Source: Paenibacillus nanensis (GTDB taxonomy: Bacteria > Bacillota > Bacilli > Paenibacillales > Paenibacillaceae). Taken from it: a DNA stretch of 64,000 nt. The position numbers were made by a program, and so were the translations under genes. Numbering within the stretch: the stretch's first letter is position 1; each line of letters opens with the position of its first letter. The notes beneath the pieces are model-generated. The model ran no database searches and was not told the DNA's origin. It was given only the letters and a program-made list of their open reading frames with translations. The stretch covers positions 682,001-746,000 of the forward strand of contig NZ_QXQA01000001.1 in NCBI RefSeq assembly GCF_003583765.1, given 5' to 3'. Positions 16,932-25,267 of this stretch are shown piece after piece.

Positions 16932-17801
16932 TTATCCTAATCTTTGTCTTGCGTCAGCCGCGCGCCTCAGCGCTTGGCCAACGTTATTTATACTCAACAT
17001 CAAGACCAATATAAGGACTGATGCGGGTACCCATATCCACCATCTGCTCTCTAGAACCTGAGGATTTCTCGCGTAGCTGACCAAGGTGCCGAGGCTCGGC
17101 GTGCTTTCGGGAAACCCGAAGCCAAGGAAGCTCAGGCCGGACTCGAGACCGATGTTGGCGGCGAGATTGAGCGTCATCGACACGATAATAATGGAGCTTA
17201 AATTCGGCAGCACTTGAACCAGCATAATTTTGAGATGGGAGGAGCCTGATGTCCGAGACGCTTTGACATAGTCCAGCTCACGCTCCTGCAGCGCCTTGGA
17301 ACGAATTAGCCGGGCCTTTCCCATCCACAGGAAGGCGGTCATAATAAGCGTGAAGGACATGATTCCGTATTTCGGCACGGTCGTCACGAACGCGATAACG
17401 ATCATGAGCGTCGGCAAAATCATAAAAAAATCAACGATTCTCATAAAGAAGTTGTCGACCATTCCGCCGAAGTAGCCGGATATAAGGCCGATAGCGATGC
17501 CGATCAAGCCGGAAAGCGAGGTAACGAGAATAGCGATGGTGAGCGAATTGCGGGTCCCGATAATCAATTGGCCGAATACGTCGCGCCCCCCTTGATCCGT
17601 GCCGAGCCAAAACTCCGAGGAAGGGGGCTTATTGAGCTCGAATAAGTTCACTCTTACAATTTGGCTTTGATCCAGAAGGAGCGAAGTCAGATATACGAAT
17701 GCCGTGATGGCCACGATCAGAATGAGCGACAGCAGCGCCATTTTATCTCGAACGATCTCCTTCAAAACAATTCTCCAGCCGGATAAGTTTTTGTCTCCCA
17801 T
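16932..17801 (-). CDS. oppC: oligopeptide ABC transporter, permease OppC
   Basis: Inner-membrane permease of 289 residues. The N-terminal OppC_N helix (MALLSLILIVAITAFVYL) is followed by the periplasmic-side loop ending FWLGTDQGGRDVFGQLIIGTR, a hallmark of OppC, then the BPD transporter domain with the EAA-like loop (ASRTSGSSHLKIMLVQVLPN). The start at 17801 (MGDKNLSGW) has AGAGGTG 6 bp upstream; the same frame stays open far into oppB, but that extension is not coding. It lies 26 bp after oppB. Confidence 0.93.
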   Translation of the reverse strand: MGDKNLSGWRIVLKEIVRDKMALLSLILIVAITAFVYLTSLLLDQSQIVRVNLFELNKPPSSEFWLGTDQGGRDVFGQLIIGTRNSLTIAILVTSLSGLIGIAIGLISGYFGGMVDNFFMRIVDFFMILPTLMIVIAFVTTVPKYGIMSFTLIMTAFLWMGKARLIRSKALQERELDYVKASRTSGSSHLKIMLVQVLPNLSSIIIVSMTLNLAANIGLESGLSFLGFGFPESTPSLGTLVSYARNPQVLESRWWIWVPASVLILVLMLSINNVGQALRRAADARQRLG

Positions 17802-17827
17802 GCTTTCACCTCTAACCCCACGAATGG

Positions 17828-18790
17828 TTATTTGATCCGAATGCGAGGATCGACAATACCCAATATCAAATCGGACAGTAACGATCCCAGGATGGAAGCG
17901 ACCCCATACAGTAAGACAAGAGCCGTAACGACGCTGAAGTCCCGTAAGGAGATAGAGCTCAGGAAGAGCTGTCCCATGCCGGGATAGCTGAAGATGCTTT
18001 CGATAAATACCGTGCCGCCGATCAGCCCCGTCAGCTCGTACCCGAAGAAAGCGGCGATGGGGAGAAGGGAATTCCGCAGGACATGGCGGTTGTAAATTCG
18101 CGATTCCGAGGCGCCTTTGGCTCTGGCGGTTACGATAAAGTCTTTGAATTTCGTATCGATGATTTCGTTGCGAAGCATCTGTACCGTTGTGACCGTCGTG
18201 ATTAAGGCCATGGACAGGGCCGGGAGCAGCAAGTGGTAGAGCTTGCTCGCGATATAAGCGGCGGTGCCGGGCGTTGAGCCGGGTTCGACGCTGCCGCCGG
18301 TCGGGAACCAGCCGAAATGGAAGCCGAACACCCATAACATGACGAGCGCGAAAATAAACAGCGGAGCGGCAAAGCCTATATAGGTGTAGCCTGTAATCAT
18401 GCGATCCGCCAGCGTGTCGTTGTAGCGCCCGCTTATAATGCCAAGCGGAATGGCGATCAAATAAGTAAACACCAAGGTCGCGAGCGACAGCCAGAAGGTG
18501 TTGGCCATACGTTCTCCGACCAGCTCCGTCACCGGCATCTTGAAGCGGAACGATTGACCCAGGTCGCCCTGCAGCGCGCTCGTGATCCAATCCCAGTATT
18601 GCTCGTACCAGGGCTTGTTCAGTCCGAGCTGGATCCTCTTCTCGGCGATCGCTTTCGGGTCGATATTGGGATCGATTAAGCCGCTAAGCGCGTCGCCCGG
18701 CATGGCCTTAGCAAGCAAAAATACAAAAATGCTTAGCAAAAGAATTTGCGGAATCATAATGGTTATTCTTCGCGCAACAATCTTCCACAT
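17828..18790 (-). CDS. oppB: oligopeptide ABC transporter, permease OppB
   Basis: Inner-membrane permease of 320 residues with six predicted helices. It starts MWKIVARRITIMIPQ and shows the OppB loop AMPGDALSG, LGLNKPWYEQYWDWI and the coupling loop TARAKGASESRIYNRHVLRN. It pairs with oppC to form the channel. GTGAG-type site upstream of the ATG; the ATPase oppF ends 6 bp before. Confidence 0.93.
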   Translation of the reverse strand: MWKIVARRITIMIPQILLLSIFVFLLAKAMPGDALSGLIDPNIDPKAIAEKRIQLGLNKPWYEQYWDWITSALQGDLGQSFRFKMPVTELVGERMANTFWLSLATLVFTYLIAIPLGIISGRYNDTLADRMITGYTYIGFAAPLFIFALVMLWVFGFHFGWFPTGGSVEPGSTPGTAAYIASKLYHLLLPALSMALITTVTTVQMLRNEIIDTKFKDFIVTARAKGASESRIYNRHVLRNSLLPIAAFFGYELTGLIGGTVFIESIFSYPGMGQLFLSSISLRDFSVVTALVLLYGVASILGSLLSDLILGIVDPRIRIK

Positions 18791-18796
18791 CGGTTC

Positions 18797-19732
18797 TCAC
18801 CCTCTCTCGGGCATTGCCGCATAATGGGTTTCGGATAACGGCTTCAGCGGATAGGCCAGACCTTGCTCATCGAAAAAGCGATTGTAAGCTTCCTTGTACT
18901 CCAAGTTGACCGCGGCCCGCAATTGAAGCTGCTTCTCGCGGTTGTTCGGATCCATGTCCGGAATGGCGGACAAGAGACGCTTGGTATAAATATGCTGCGG
19001 ATTTCCGAATATATCGGAAGTCGTGCCTTGCTCCACATGACGGCCTTTGTACATAATGCCGATATAGTCGCACATATGCCGGATAATGCCGAGATCATGG
19101 CTGATCAACAAATAAGCGAGATTAAGCTCCTTCTGAATATCCCGCATAAAATTCAGCACTTGCGCCTGCACGGACAGGTCGAGCGCGGACACCGGCTCAT
19201 CGGCAATGATCAGCTTGGGCTTCAGAGCGATCGCCCGCGCGATGCCGATCCGCTGCCGCTGGCCTCCCGAAAACTCATGCGGATATTTATGAATGCTGTC
19301 CGGACTTAAGCCGACCTTCTCCAGCAGCTCCTGCACGGCGCGCTTTTCCTCTTGCCCCGACATCCGCTCGAAATTTCGGAGCGGCTCGGCCACGATATCG
19401 ATGACCCGCTTTTTTGGATTGAGCGACGAATACGGATCCTGAAAGATCATTTGAATGTCGCGGCGAAAGCTTTGGTTGCTTCCGCGCACAATCCGTTTCA
19501 GGCTGCGTCCTTGGAAAAGGACGTCGCCCGAGGTGATGGGGTTCAGGCCGATAATGGCTCGGCCCGTCGTCGTTTTGCCGGAACCGGACTCGCCGACCAG
19601 ACCGTAGGTTTGGCCCTCCTCTATCGTGAACCGGACACCGTCTACCGCTTTGACGGGCTCGGCTTTCCTGCCGAACAATCCGCCGCGGATCGGAAAATGG
19701 ACTTTAAGCTGCTCTACCTCTAGAAGCGCCAT
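18797..19732 (-). CDS. oppF: oligopeptide ABC transporter, ATPase OppF
   Basis: Cytosolic ATPase of 311 residues that powers the importer with OppD. Walker A GESGSGKTT, Q loop MIFQDPYSSLNP, signature FSGGQRQRI, Walker B KLIIADEPVSALD and the switch histidine in LLISHDLG are all present. GGAGGA lies 9 bp before the ATG, inside the end of oppD, with which it overlaps by 13 bp. The C-terminus lacks a clear oligo_HPY cysteine cluster. Confidence 0.93.
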   Translation of the reverse strand: MALLEVEQLKVHFPIRGGLFGRKAEPVKAVDGVRFTIEEGQTYGLVGESGSGKTTTGRAIIGLNPITSGDVLFQGRSLKRIVRGSNQSFRRDIQMIFQDPYSSLNPKKRVIDIVAEPLRNFERMSGQEEKRAVQELLEKVGLSPDSIHKYPHEFSGGQRQRIGIARAIALKPKLIIADEPVSALDLSVQAQVLNFMRDIQKELNLAYLLISHDLGIIRHMCDYIGIMYKGRHVEQGTTSDIFGNPQHIYTKRLLSAIPDMDPNNREKQLQLRAAVNLEYKEAYNRFFDEQGLAYPLKPLSETHYAAMPERG

Positions 19733-20727
19733 ACGTTCGAGTCCTCCTTATCCGGAAAGTAGAAATGGTTATAGCAAGAGCATCTGACGTAATGACCCGG
19801 AGCGGCTTCATGCATTTCCGGCTGCTCTTCATGAGCCGATTCGCTGATCCATGGAATGCGCGGGGCGAAACGGCAGCCTTGCCGAGGCAGATTTTTGAGC
19901 GAAGGCACGATGCCTTGAATCGTATAGAGCGTAGATTTTGGTTCGGCTGTTGATGTTACGGATTGTAGCAAGGATCTCGTGTAGGGGTGCTTTGGATTCG
20001 ATAAGAGGGTGTAAATATCGGCCATTTCAACGATTTGCCCCGCATACATGACCGCGACGCGATCGGCCATTTCGGCTACGACGCCAAGGTCATGCGTAAT
20101 GAGGATGATGCCTGCTTCGATATCGTTTTTCAGCTTCCGGATTAAATCCAGGATTTGAAGCTGGATCGTGACATCGAGCGCGGTGGTCGGTTCGTCCGCG
20201 ATGAGCAGCTTCGGCTGGTTGGCAACCGCAATCGCGATAACGACGCGCTGCCTCATGCCGCCCGATAGTTCGTGGGGATAGTTCTCGTAGACGAGATCGG
20301 GGGATGGAATACCGACTTGCGTCAGCAGTTCGATCACTCTATGTTTTCGTTCCTTTTTGGAGAGGCTCGGTTGATGCAGGATCAGCGCTTCCTCTATTTG
20401 CGCGCCAACAATCATGAGAGGATTTAGCGCGGACAGAGGGTCTTGAAAGATCATGCCTATTTCTTTACCGCGAAGGCTGTTCATTTTGGAAGGAGGAAGG
20501 CCTACTAGATTTTGACCGTTAAATCGAATCGTTCCGGTTATCGAGGCTCTGTTGTGCAAGCCCATAATAGAGAATGCAAGCGCGCTTTTCCCGGAGCCCG
20601 ATTCTCCGACGATCGCGACGATTTCGTTCTTTCTAACCGTAAGCGAGACATCGTCCACCGCCGCGTAATAGTCATCCGAGATTTTGAAGGATGTTGTCAA
20701 ATGCTCGATTTGCAGCAATTCGTCCAT
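19720..20727 (-). CDS. oppD: oligopeptide ABC transporter, ATPase OppD
   Basis: First gene of the opp operon; ATPase with Walker [12 protein letters not shown] loop [12 protein letters not shown], signature LSGGMRQRV, Walker [14 protein letters not shown] and switch LITHDLG. The C-terminal oligo_HPY extension (CRFAPRIPW...HYVRCSC) keeps only some of the cysteines that bind a 4Fe-4S cluster in many OppD proteins: the Cys after APR is Ile here. ATG 20727 lies 9 bp after GAGGAGG; a TTG one codon earlier is also possible. Confidence 0.92.
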   Translation of the reverse strand: MDELLQIEHLTTSFKISDDYYAAVDDVSLTVRKNEIVAIVGESGSGKSALAFSIMGLHNRASITGTIRFNGQNLVGLPPSKMNSLRGKEIGMIFQDPLSALNPLMIVGAQIEEALILHQPSLSKKERKHRVIELLTQVGIPSPDLVYENYPHELSGGMRQRVVIAIAVANQPKLLIADEPTTALDVTIQLQILDLIRKLKNDIEAGIILITHDLGVVAEMADRVAVMYAGQIVEMADIYTLLSNPKHPYTRSLLQSVTSTAEPKSTLYTIQGIVPSLKNLPRQGCRFAPRIPWISESAHEEQPEMHEAAPGHYVRCSCYNHFYFPDKEDSNVWRF

Positions 20728-21064
20728 CAATGTAATCCTCCTCGCCAGCTAATATCATTAGTCAGAACAATCGGATTATTCAGAAAACGAAAGGCAGGTT
20801 TGCTAACATGAATCCTACTGGGCTTGTATTTAATGTTACTTATTCTAACATGAGTTGTTTTGGAAATATAGGGCAAATCTAAAAAAATTCTATCGTTCCT
20901 TCATAACTGCGGGATAGGAAGGGTCGTGGTAGAGAGCCGCATATCGTAAACAACAGATCTTATCCATTATTTAAAAGTATATTTAGGCATACATAACATA
21001 TTACAAGTTTGTCATATCTCTATTCTTTTTGTGACCGGACAATAGAACGAGAAGAACGCGCGGC
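20728..21064. other. divergent intergenic region between oppD and a small unknown gene
   Basis: This 337-bp A+T-rich gap contains two inverted repeats on the opp side: CTAATATCATTAG (20749-20761) between promoter region and start, and ATGTTA/TAACAT (20833-20838, 20846-20851). The second overlaps a minus-strand extended -10 (TGTTAGAAT). They are candidate operators for the opp operon. No ORF or RNA motif seen. Confidence 0.45.
21020..21036 (+). repeat. 17-bp direct repeat, copy 1
   Basis: CTATTCTTTTTGTGACC lies 29 bp before the unknown gene at 21065. A near-identical copy (one change) lies at 21434-21450, after that gene and before spo0M. Confidence 0.5.
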
Positions 21065-21424
21065 TTGCATAACTTTTTAATCGTACCTGTGAATGAACGC
21101 CGTCAGTCGGGCTATCCTGAATACTACAACGATTTATATTTAGCTTGGGAAGGATGGTTGACGGAAACCATGGTTGCGATTCACGCAGTTCACCGGCGAA
21201 TGGCAGAGCTTGCTTTGAAGGCGAAGCTCGCAGGAGGCAGCTACGAGAGACTTTCCTTGTCGGAGAGACAGGAGCTTGTCCACTGCCTGGCTGTTAATCT
21301 GGAGCTTGTCCGCAAGCTGGATTCGCTGAAATCGCTGGCCTATCTCGCATATGAGCAGGGGGATATGGAATGGCATAACGAAATATGCGAAAAGCTGGAC
21401 GAGCTGGAAGCGGGACTCATTTAA
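21065..21424 (+). CDS. hypothetical protein, 119 residues
   Basis: I do not recognise this protein. It appears soluble and mostly helical, rich in Glu, Leu and aromatic residues (YPEYYNDLYLAWEGWL at 17-34, LSLSERQELVHCLAVNLELVRKL further on). The frame begins with TTG 21065; GTG 21089 is an alternative, and neither has a strong ribosome binding site. Third-position G+C preference and length support coding. A 17-bp direct repeat flanks it on both sides, so it may be an inserted cassette or share a promoter type with spo0M downstream. Confidence 0.65.
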   Translation: MHNFLIVPVNERRQSGYPEYYNDLYLAWEGWLTETMVAIHAVHRRMAELALKAKLAGGSYERLSLSERQELVHCLAVNLELVRKLDSLKSLAYLAYEQGDMEWHNEICEKLDELEAGLI

Positions 21425-21433
21425 TAATGGGTC

Positions 21434-21450
21434 CTATTCTTTTTGCGACC
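21434..21450 (+). repeat. 17-bp direct repeat, copy 2
   Basis: CTATTCTTTTTGCGACC, 16 of 17 identical to 21020-21036. It lies about 90 bp upstream of spo0M, so it could be part of a shared control element. Confidence 0.5.
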
Positions 21451-21542
21451 AAATCATTTCCTTCTACGTAAAATTTGATATGATAAGGATGTTGGATTTA
21501 TCCAGTTTCATCCATACTTATTAAATCGAAGGAGCGAATGGG

Positions 21543-22328
21543 ATGTCATTTTTTAACCGTATGATGGCAAGTGTGGGAATTGGTTCGGCAAAGGTGGATA
21601 CGCTGCTGGAGAAAACGAACTACTACCCGGGCGAAGAAATTCGCGGAGTGGTAAGAATCCAAGGCGGAGCGGTGGCACAGCGCATCGAGGGTATCGATCT
21701 ATCCGTTATGACATACTACATCAAGGAAGTAAACGATTCGAAGGTGCAGCAGAATGTGGAGCTTGGAAGAGTGCGGGTAACGCCTCCGATCGACGTGCAG
21801 CCAAATGAGCGGAGGGAGATCGGCTTCGCATTCCAGCTGGCGCCGAACACGCCGCTATCGATCGGCAGAACGCCGGTCTGGATCAAAACAACGGCGGATA
21901 TCCGCTCCGCAATGGATCCGACGGACAATGACCGCATCGAGGTTGTGGCGACGCCGGCTATGAGCGCCGTTCTGCATGCGATCGAGATGCTCGGCTTCCG
22001 TCTTCGCGAAGCGGAAACGATGTACGCGCCAAGACTCGGCGGCTCCCATTCCCCATTCGTTCAAGAATTTGAGTTCGTGCCATATTCCGGCTCCTACCGC
22101 GGACGTCTGGATGAGCTGGAGCTTGTGTTCCTCCGCAATTACGGCACAAGCCTTGAGCTGCTGCTTCAAATCGACCGCAAAGCGACCAGCCTGTTCGGCA
22201 TGTTCGCGGAAGCGATGGATATGGACGAATCGTTTGTCAGAGTACAGATCTCGCAGGACGATGTACAGCGCGGACCGCAGCACGTCGCCGCTCTGCTTGA
22301 CCAAGTGATTTCAAGATACGCCCATTAA
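21543..22328 (+). CDS. spo0M: sporulation-control protein Spo0M
   Basis: Arrestin-like cytosolic protein of 261 residues, known in Bacillus to influence early sporulation and cell division. The N-terminus (MSFFNRMMASVGIGSAKVDTLLEK...YYPGEEIRG) is the Spo0M signature, and the second beta-sandwich carries EFEFVPYSGSYRGRLDELE. GGAGCG lies before the ATG. TATGAT at 21479 may be its -10. A strong terminator follows. Confidence 0.94.
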   Translation: MSFFNRMMASVGIGSAKVDTLLEKTNYYPGEEIRGVVRIQGGAVAQRIEGIDLSVMTYYIKEVNDSKVQQNVELGRVRVTPPIDVQPNERREIGFAFQLAPNTPLSIGRTPVWIKTTADIRSAMDPTDNDRIEVVATPAMSAVLHAIEMLGFRLREAETMYAPRLGGSHSPFVQEFEFVPYSGSYRGRLDELELVFLRNYGTSLELLLQIDRKATSLFGMFAEAMDMDESFVRVQISQDDVQRGPQHVAALLDQVISRYAH

Positions 22329-22350
22329 TCGAACCGCATTTTCGAAGAGG

Positions 22351-22402
22351 AAAGGCGACTGCTCGGCCGGCCTGTTAGGCGCCTGCCGGGCAGTCGCCTT
22401 TT
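22351..22402 (+). terminator. terminator after spo0M
   Basis: AAAGGCGACTGC and GCAGTCGCCTTTT pair over 12 bp around a G+C-rich loop. The downstream hydrolase starts only about 20 bp later, so that gene may depend on read-through. Confidence 0.85.
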
Positions 22403-22420
22403 GCGGGAAAGGTGATTCAC

Positions 22421-23401
22421 GTGATGATTGCAATTGTTGTAATACTGCTTCTGGCGGCGTTGACGCTTACCGGCTTTTATTTCTATCGGGTCGCGATCGC
22501 TCGATCGGACAAAGACTTTCTGAACGGAAATCCCGACTTGGCGGTAACCGATGCGAGCGATCCTTCTAAGGAACGGCTGGAAGCGTGGTGGGCAAAGCAG
22601 ACGTTTCAGGAATGGAGCATGACTTCGGAAGACGGGCTTTCGCTGCGCGCTTACTACTTGCCTGCCGACACGCCGTCATGCGCAACGGTCATTCTAGCGC
22701 ACGGGTATTCGGGACAAGCCCAGAGCATGGGCAGCCTAGCGCAAATGTACAACGAAATATTAGGGTTTAATGTGCTGCTGCCTGACGCTAGAGGGCATGG
22801 CAGAAGCGAAGGCGGCTTTATCGGGTTTGGCTGGCCGGAGCGCCGAGATTACGTCGGATGGATTCAGCAGATCCTTCATAAGAATGGCGGTAACTCGGAG
22901 ATCGTGCTGCACGGCATTTCGATGGGCGGCGCTACGGTCATGATGACGAGCGGTGAGGAGCTCCCGAGCCAGGTGAAGGCCATTATTGAGGATTGCGGGT
23001 ACACCTCGGCGAAGGAACAGCTCGCCTATCAGCTTCGCCGCATGTACAAGCTGCCAGCCTTTCCGCTGCTGCATGCAACAAGTCTCATCACCAAGCTTAG
23101 AGCGGGTTATTCCTTCGGCGAAGCCTCGGCGTTGAAGCAAGTGAAAAAATCCAAAACCCCGATGTTGTTTATCCATGGGGATGCGGATGTATTTGTTCCA
23201 TTTCGCATGGTGAAGCCGTTGTACGAGAGCGCTCAAGTCCAGAAGGAGCTTCTAATCGTACCCGGCGCCGGTCACGGATTGGCTCGCCAGACGAACCCGC
23301 GATTGTATGATGAGACCGTCATTCGATTTTTAAGCCAATACATGAGCGAACGGCCGGAGCGTGCGATCGTCGATCAAGCTGGGGCCGGGGATTCTTTGTG
23401 A
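22421..23401 (+). CDS. membrane-anchored alpha/beta hydrolase, YqkD-like
   Basis: An N-terminal transmembrane helix (about 1-22) anchors a hydrolase domain. It has the HGYSGQAQSM oxyanion segment, LPDARGHGRSEGG, nucleophile elbow HGISMGGA, the acid in FIHGDADVFVP and the histidine in VPGAGHGLA. The order and anchor resemble B. subtilis YqkD. GTG 22421 lies 6 bp after AAAGGTG; ATG 22424 is also possible. The last 28 bp overlap the end of the convergent GGDEF gene. Substrate unknown. Confidence 0.85.
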   Translation: MMIAIVVILLLAALTLTGFYFYRVAIARSDKDFLNGNPDLAVTDASDPSKERLEAWWAKQTFQEWSMTSEDGLSLRAYYLPADTPSCATVILAHGYSGQAQSMGSLAQMYNEILGFNVLLPDARGHGRSEGGFIGFGWPERRDYVGWIQQILHKNGGNSEIVLHGISMGGATVMMTSGEELPSQVKAIIEDCGYTSAKEQLAYQLRRMYKLPAFPLLHATSLITKLRAGYSFGEASALKQVKKSKTPMLFIHGDADVFVPFRMVKPLYESAQVQKELLIVPGAGHGLARQTNPRLYDETVIRFLSQYMSERPERAIVDQAGAGDSL

Positions 23402-24939
23402 AAGACGGACACCCGGTTTCTTCCTAGCCGCTTGGCTTCATATAACGCGGAATCGGCTTCGCGGAGCAGCACCTCCAGCGTATCGCCGGAACGATAGGCC
23501 GCAACGCCAAAGCTTGCCGTAACGGTTAAGCTGCCGAACTCCGTTTCCAGTTGGGCCGCTTCAATGGCCGACCGGAGCCGGTTGGCCGCCTCGAGCGCTT
23601 CGGATTGTTCGGATGCGGGCATAAACACGACGAATTCTTCGCCTCCATATCGCGCGAACAGACAGTTATCCGGCAACTGGTCACGGCATGCGGACACGGT
23701 ATGCAGCAGGACGGCATCGCCCGTTTCATGGCCGTAAGTATCGTTGAAGCCTTTGAAATGATCGATATCGAACAAGATAAGCGAAGCGCTTGGCCGAATA
23801 GGATCAGCCTCTTGCAGCAAAGCTCTTGACTGCCGGATAAATCGGGCCCGGTTCATGATACCGGTCAATGCGTCGTAATAAGCCTGCTGCTTCAGCTGTT
23901 CCTGCAGCTGCCGCTGCTCGGTCACGTCGATCAGCATCAGCAGGCAGCCCAATGCTTCCCCGCCTTGCCTCTTTATCGTAGATGAACGGACTTCATATTC
24001 GGAACGCGTCGCGCCGTGCCCCCGCTGCAGATGCCCCTGCATCCCGTCTGCGCCTCTTTGAATCGGGAAATCCTCCCCTGTTAGTTTTCTCCACACGGAA
24101 TCGAGCGAATGACCGATCATGCCCATTTCAAGCTCGGGCAGCATTTTTTTGGCCGCGCCGTTGTAGTCGGTCAGCCTCTCCGATTGATCGAGGACAAGCA
24201 CGCCTTCGCGCATGCTTTCAAACAAGCTTTCCTTCGCGATTGGGGATAGCCGAAGCATCTGGATCGACAGCAGCGCCCACAAGTACATGGCGGAGGTGCC
24301 GCATAACACGATCGGCACGATGTCCATCCCATAGGGGGTAATGCCCATCAAATAGAGGAAGGAAGCGATCATGGGGATGAATTGTCCGCCTGCGAGCGTA
24401 ACGAGATGCTTGCGGTACGCTTTATTCGTTTTTTTCCACTGCCGAAGAAGCATGACCCCGCCGGCAAGCAAGGAGCCGAACGTATAAGCGCCATGCACAA
24501 TGTACCACTTGCCGATCACCATGTCGGCCATAGGCGAAGGCGTATTTTCCCGCAAATAAATCAGCTTATAAAAAAGTCCGTGAAAATCGTTGGTCGCAAC
24601 AAGGATAAGGGTTATTGAGGGGATAACGAACAGGGCGGCAGTCGCCGCGCGCGATAACGACCTGCCTATATACCGCAGCACGAGAAGGAGCCCGACGACG
24701 GGCGTAAAAGCGATGCCGATATATTCGACCGCAATCCAGCGTTTGATTTCGTCCAGACTGTCGCTGCTCAGCTCGAAAGCGAAACCGAATATGTAAATGG
24801 ACTGCAATGCCGTCAGTAAGGCTAGTTGCCGGGCGGCCAGCAAATGCTTTCTTTTGCTGAACGCGTATATACATAAGAACACGCTCAGTACGCCAGAGGT
24901 TACGACTAGCGTGATATACATGGTCAGATGGGATTCCAT
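23374..24939 (-). CDS. 7TM-PAS-GGDEF diguanylate cyclase
   Basis: Predicted c-di-GMP synthase in the membrane. The first 215 residues form seven helices of the HisKA_7TM sensor type (LLLVLRYIGRS, NDFHGLFYKL). A PAS domain follows (EGVLVLDQSERLTDYNGAA), then a GGDEF domain with YGGEEF in the active site. Just before it I see no RxxD inhibitory site, so product inhibition may be absent. ATG 24939 has GGAG 10 bp upstream; TTG 24957 is the first codon of the open frame. It is divergent from a GGDEF-EAL gene, giving a c-di-GMP pair. Confidence 0.9.
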   Translation of the reverse strand: MESHLTMYITLVVTSGVLSVFLCIYAFSKRKHLLAARQLALLTALQSIYIFGFAFELSSDSLDEIKRWIAVEYIGIAFTPVVGLLLVLRYIGRSLSRAATAALFVIPSITLILVATNDFHGLFYKLIYLRENTPSPMADMVIGKWYIVHGAYTFGSLLAGGVMLLRQWKKTNKAYRKHLVTLAGGQFIPMIASFLYLMGITPYGMDIVPIVLCGTSAMYLWALLSIQMLRLSPIAKESLFESMREGVLVLDQSERLTDYNGAAKKMLPELEMGMIGHSLDSVWRKLTGEDFPIQRGADGMQGHLQRGHGATRSEYEVRSSTIKRQGGEALGCLLMLIDVTEQRQLQEQLKQQAYYDALTGIMNRARFIRQSRALLQEADPIRPSASLILFDIDHFKGFNDTYGHETGDAVLLHTVSACRDQLPDNCLFARYGGEEFVVFMPASEQSEALEAANRLRSAIEAAQLETEFGSLTVTASFGVAAYRSGDTLEVLLREADSALYEAKRLGRNRVSVFHKESPAPA

Positions 24940-25094
24940 TTTTTCCGCACTCCGCAAGGTGGATTTAGCCGGAACTCACTCGTTTTTTGTCGAATGATAA
25001 GGGCCTTTATATCGTATCATACATCTATTCTTGTTGTAATCGCATATGGTAAAATGATACACGTCTAATATAATCGAAATCTTGCATATTCTTA
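24940..25094. other. divergent control region between two c-di-GMP genes
   Basis: A+T-rich DNA with one inverted repeat (GTATCAT at 25014, ATGATAC at 25054) placed between the start of the 7TM-GGDEF gene and the promoter of the GGDEF-EAL gene. It could be an operator for either gene. No ORF seen. Confidence 0.35.
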
Positions 25095-25123
25095 TTGAAC
25101 GATATTCTGCACTGCGATAAAAT
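25095..25123 (+). promoter_or_regulatory. SigA-type promoter of the GGDEF-EAL gene
   Basis: TTGAAC (25095-25100), a 17-bp spacer and TAAAAT (25118-25123), each 5 of 6 to consensus. The predicted start near 25130 leaves a leader of about 138 nt before the ATG at 25268. Confidence 0.75.
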
Positions 25124-25129
25124 AGAATT

Positions 25130-25210
25130 TAGTACCGTTTAAGCGAACAAATACGTCAGCGAAGAGATTTTGACTGTTACCGAGGAGTCCCTATTTGCTG
25201 GCGTTTTTTT
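25130..25210 (+). promoter_or_regulatory. structured leader RNA ending in an intrinsic terminator
   Basis: Within the predicted 5' leader, ACGTCAGC (25153-25160) pairs with GCTGGCGT (25197-25204), followed by seven T, and GACT/AGTC (25172, 25186) pair inside the loop. A terminator 58 bp before a start codon, behind a good promoter, implies control by termination. It does not match GEMM-I, TPP, SAM, preQ1 or fluoride motifs that I know. It may be a new riboswitch-like element or a protein-dependent attenuator. Confidence 0.55.
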
Positions 25211-25267
25211 ACTTGCATAGATTCTATCGTTTTTTATTGAGATCGCAAGGTAGAAATGAGGAGCAAG

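Noticed and set aside
17802..18590. Long open frame extending oppC upstream through oppB (552 residues in total)
   Set aside because: It reads the oppB gene in another frame; the translation is low-complexity Arg/His-rich, and oppC has a proper start and ribosome binding site at 17801.
25130..25210. GEMM-type c-di-GMP riboswitch
   Set aside because: The position would fit, but the conserved GGCAAACC...GGGACGCAAAGCC elements are absent.
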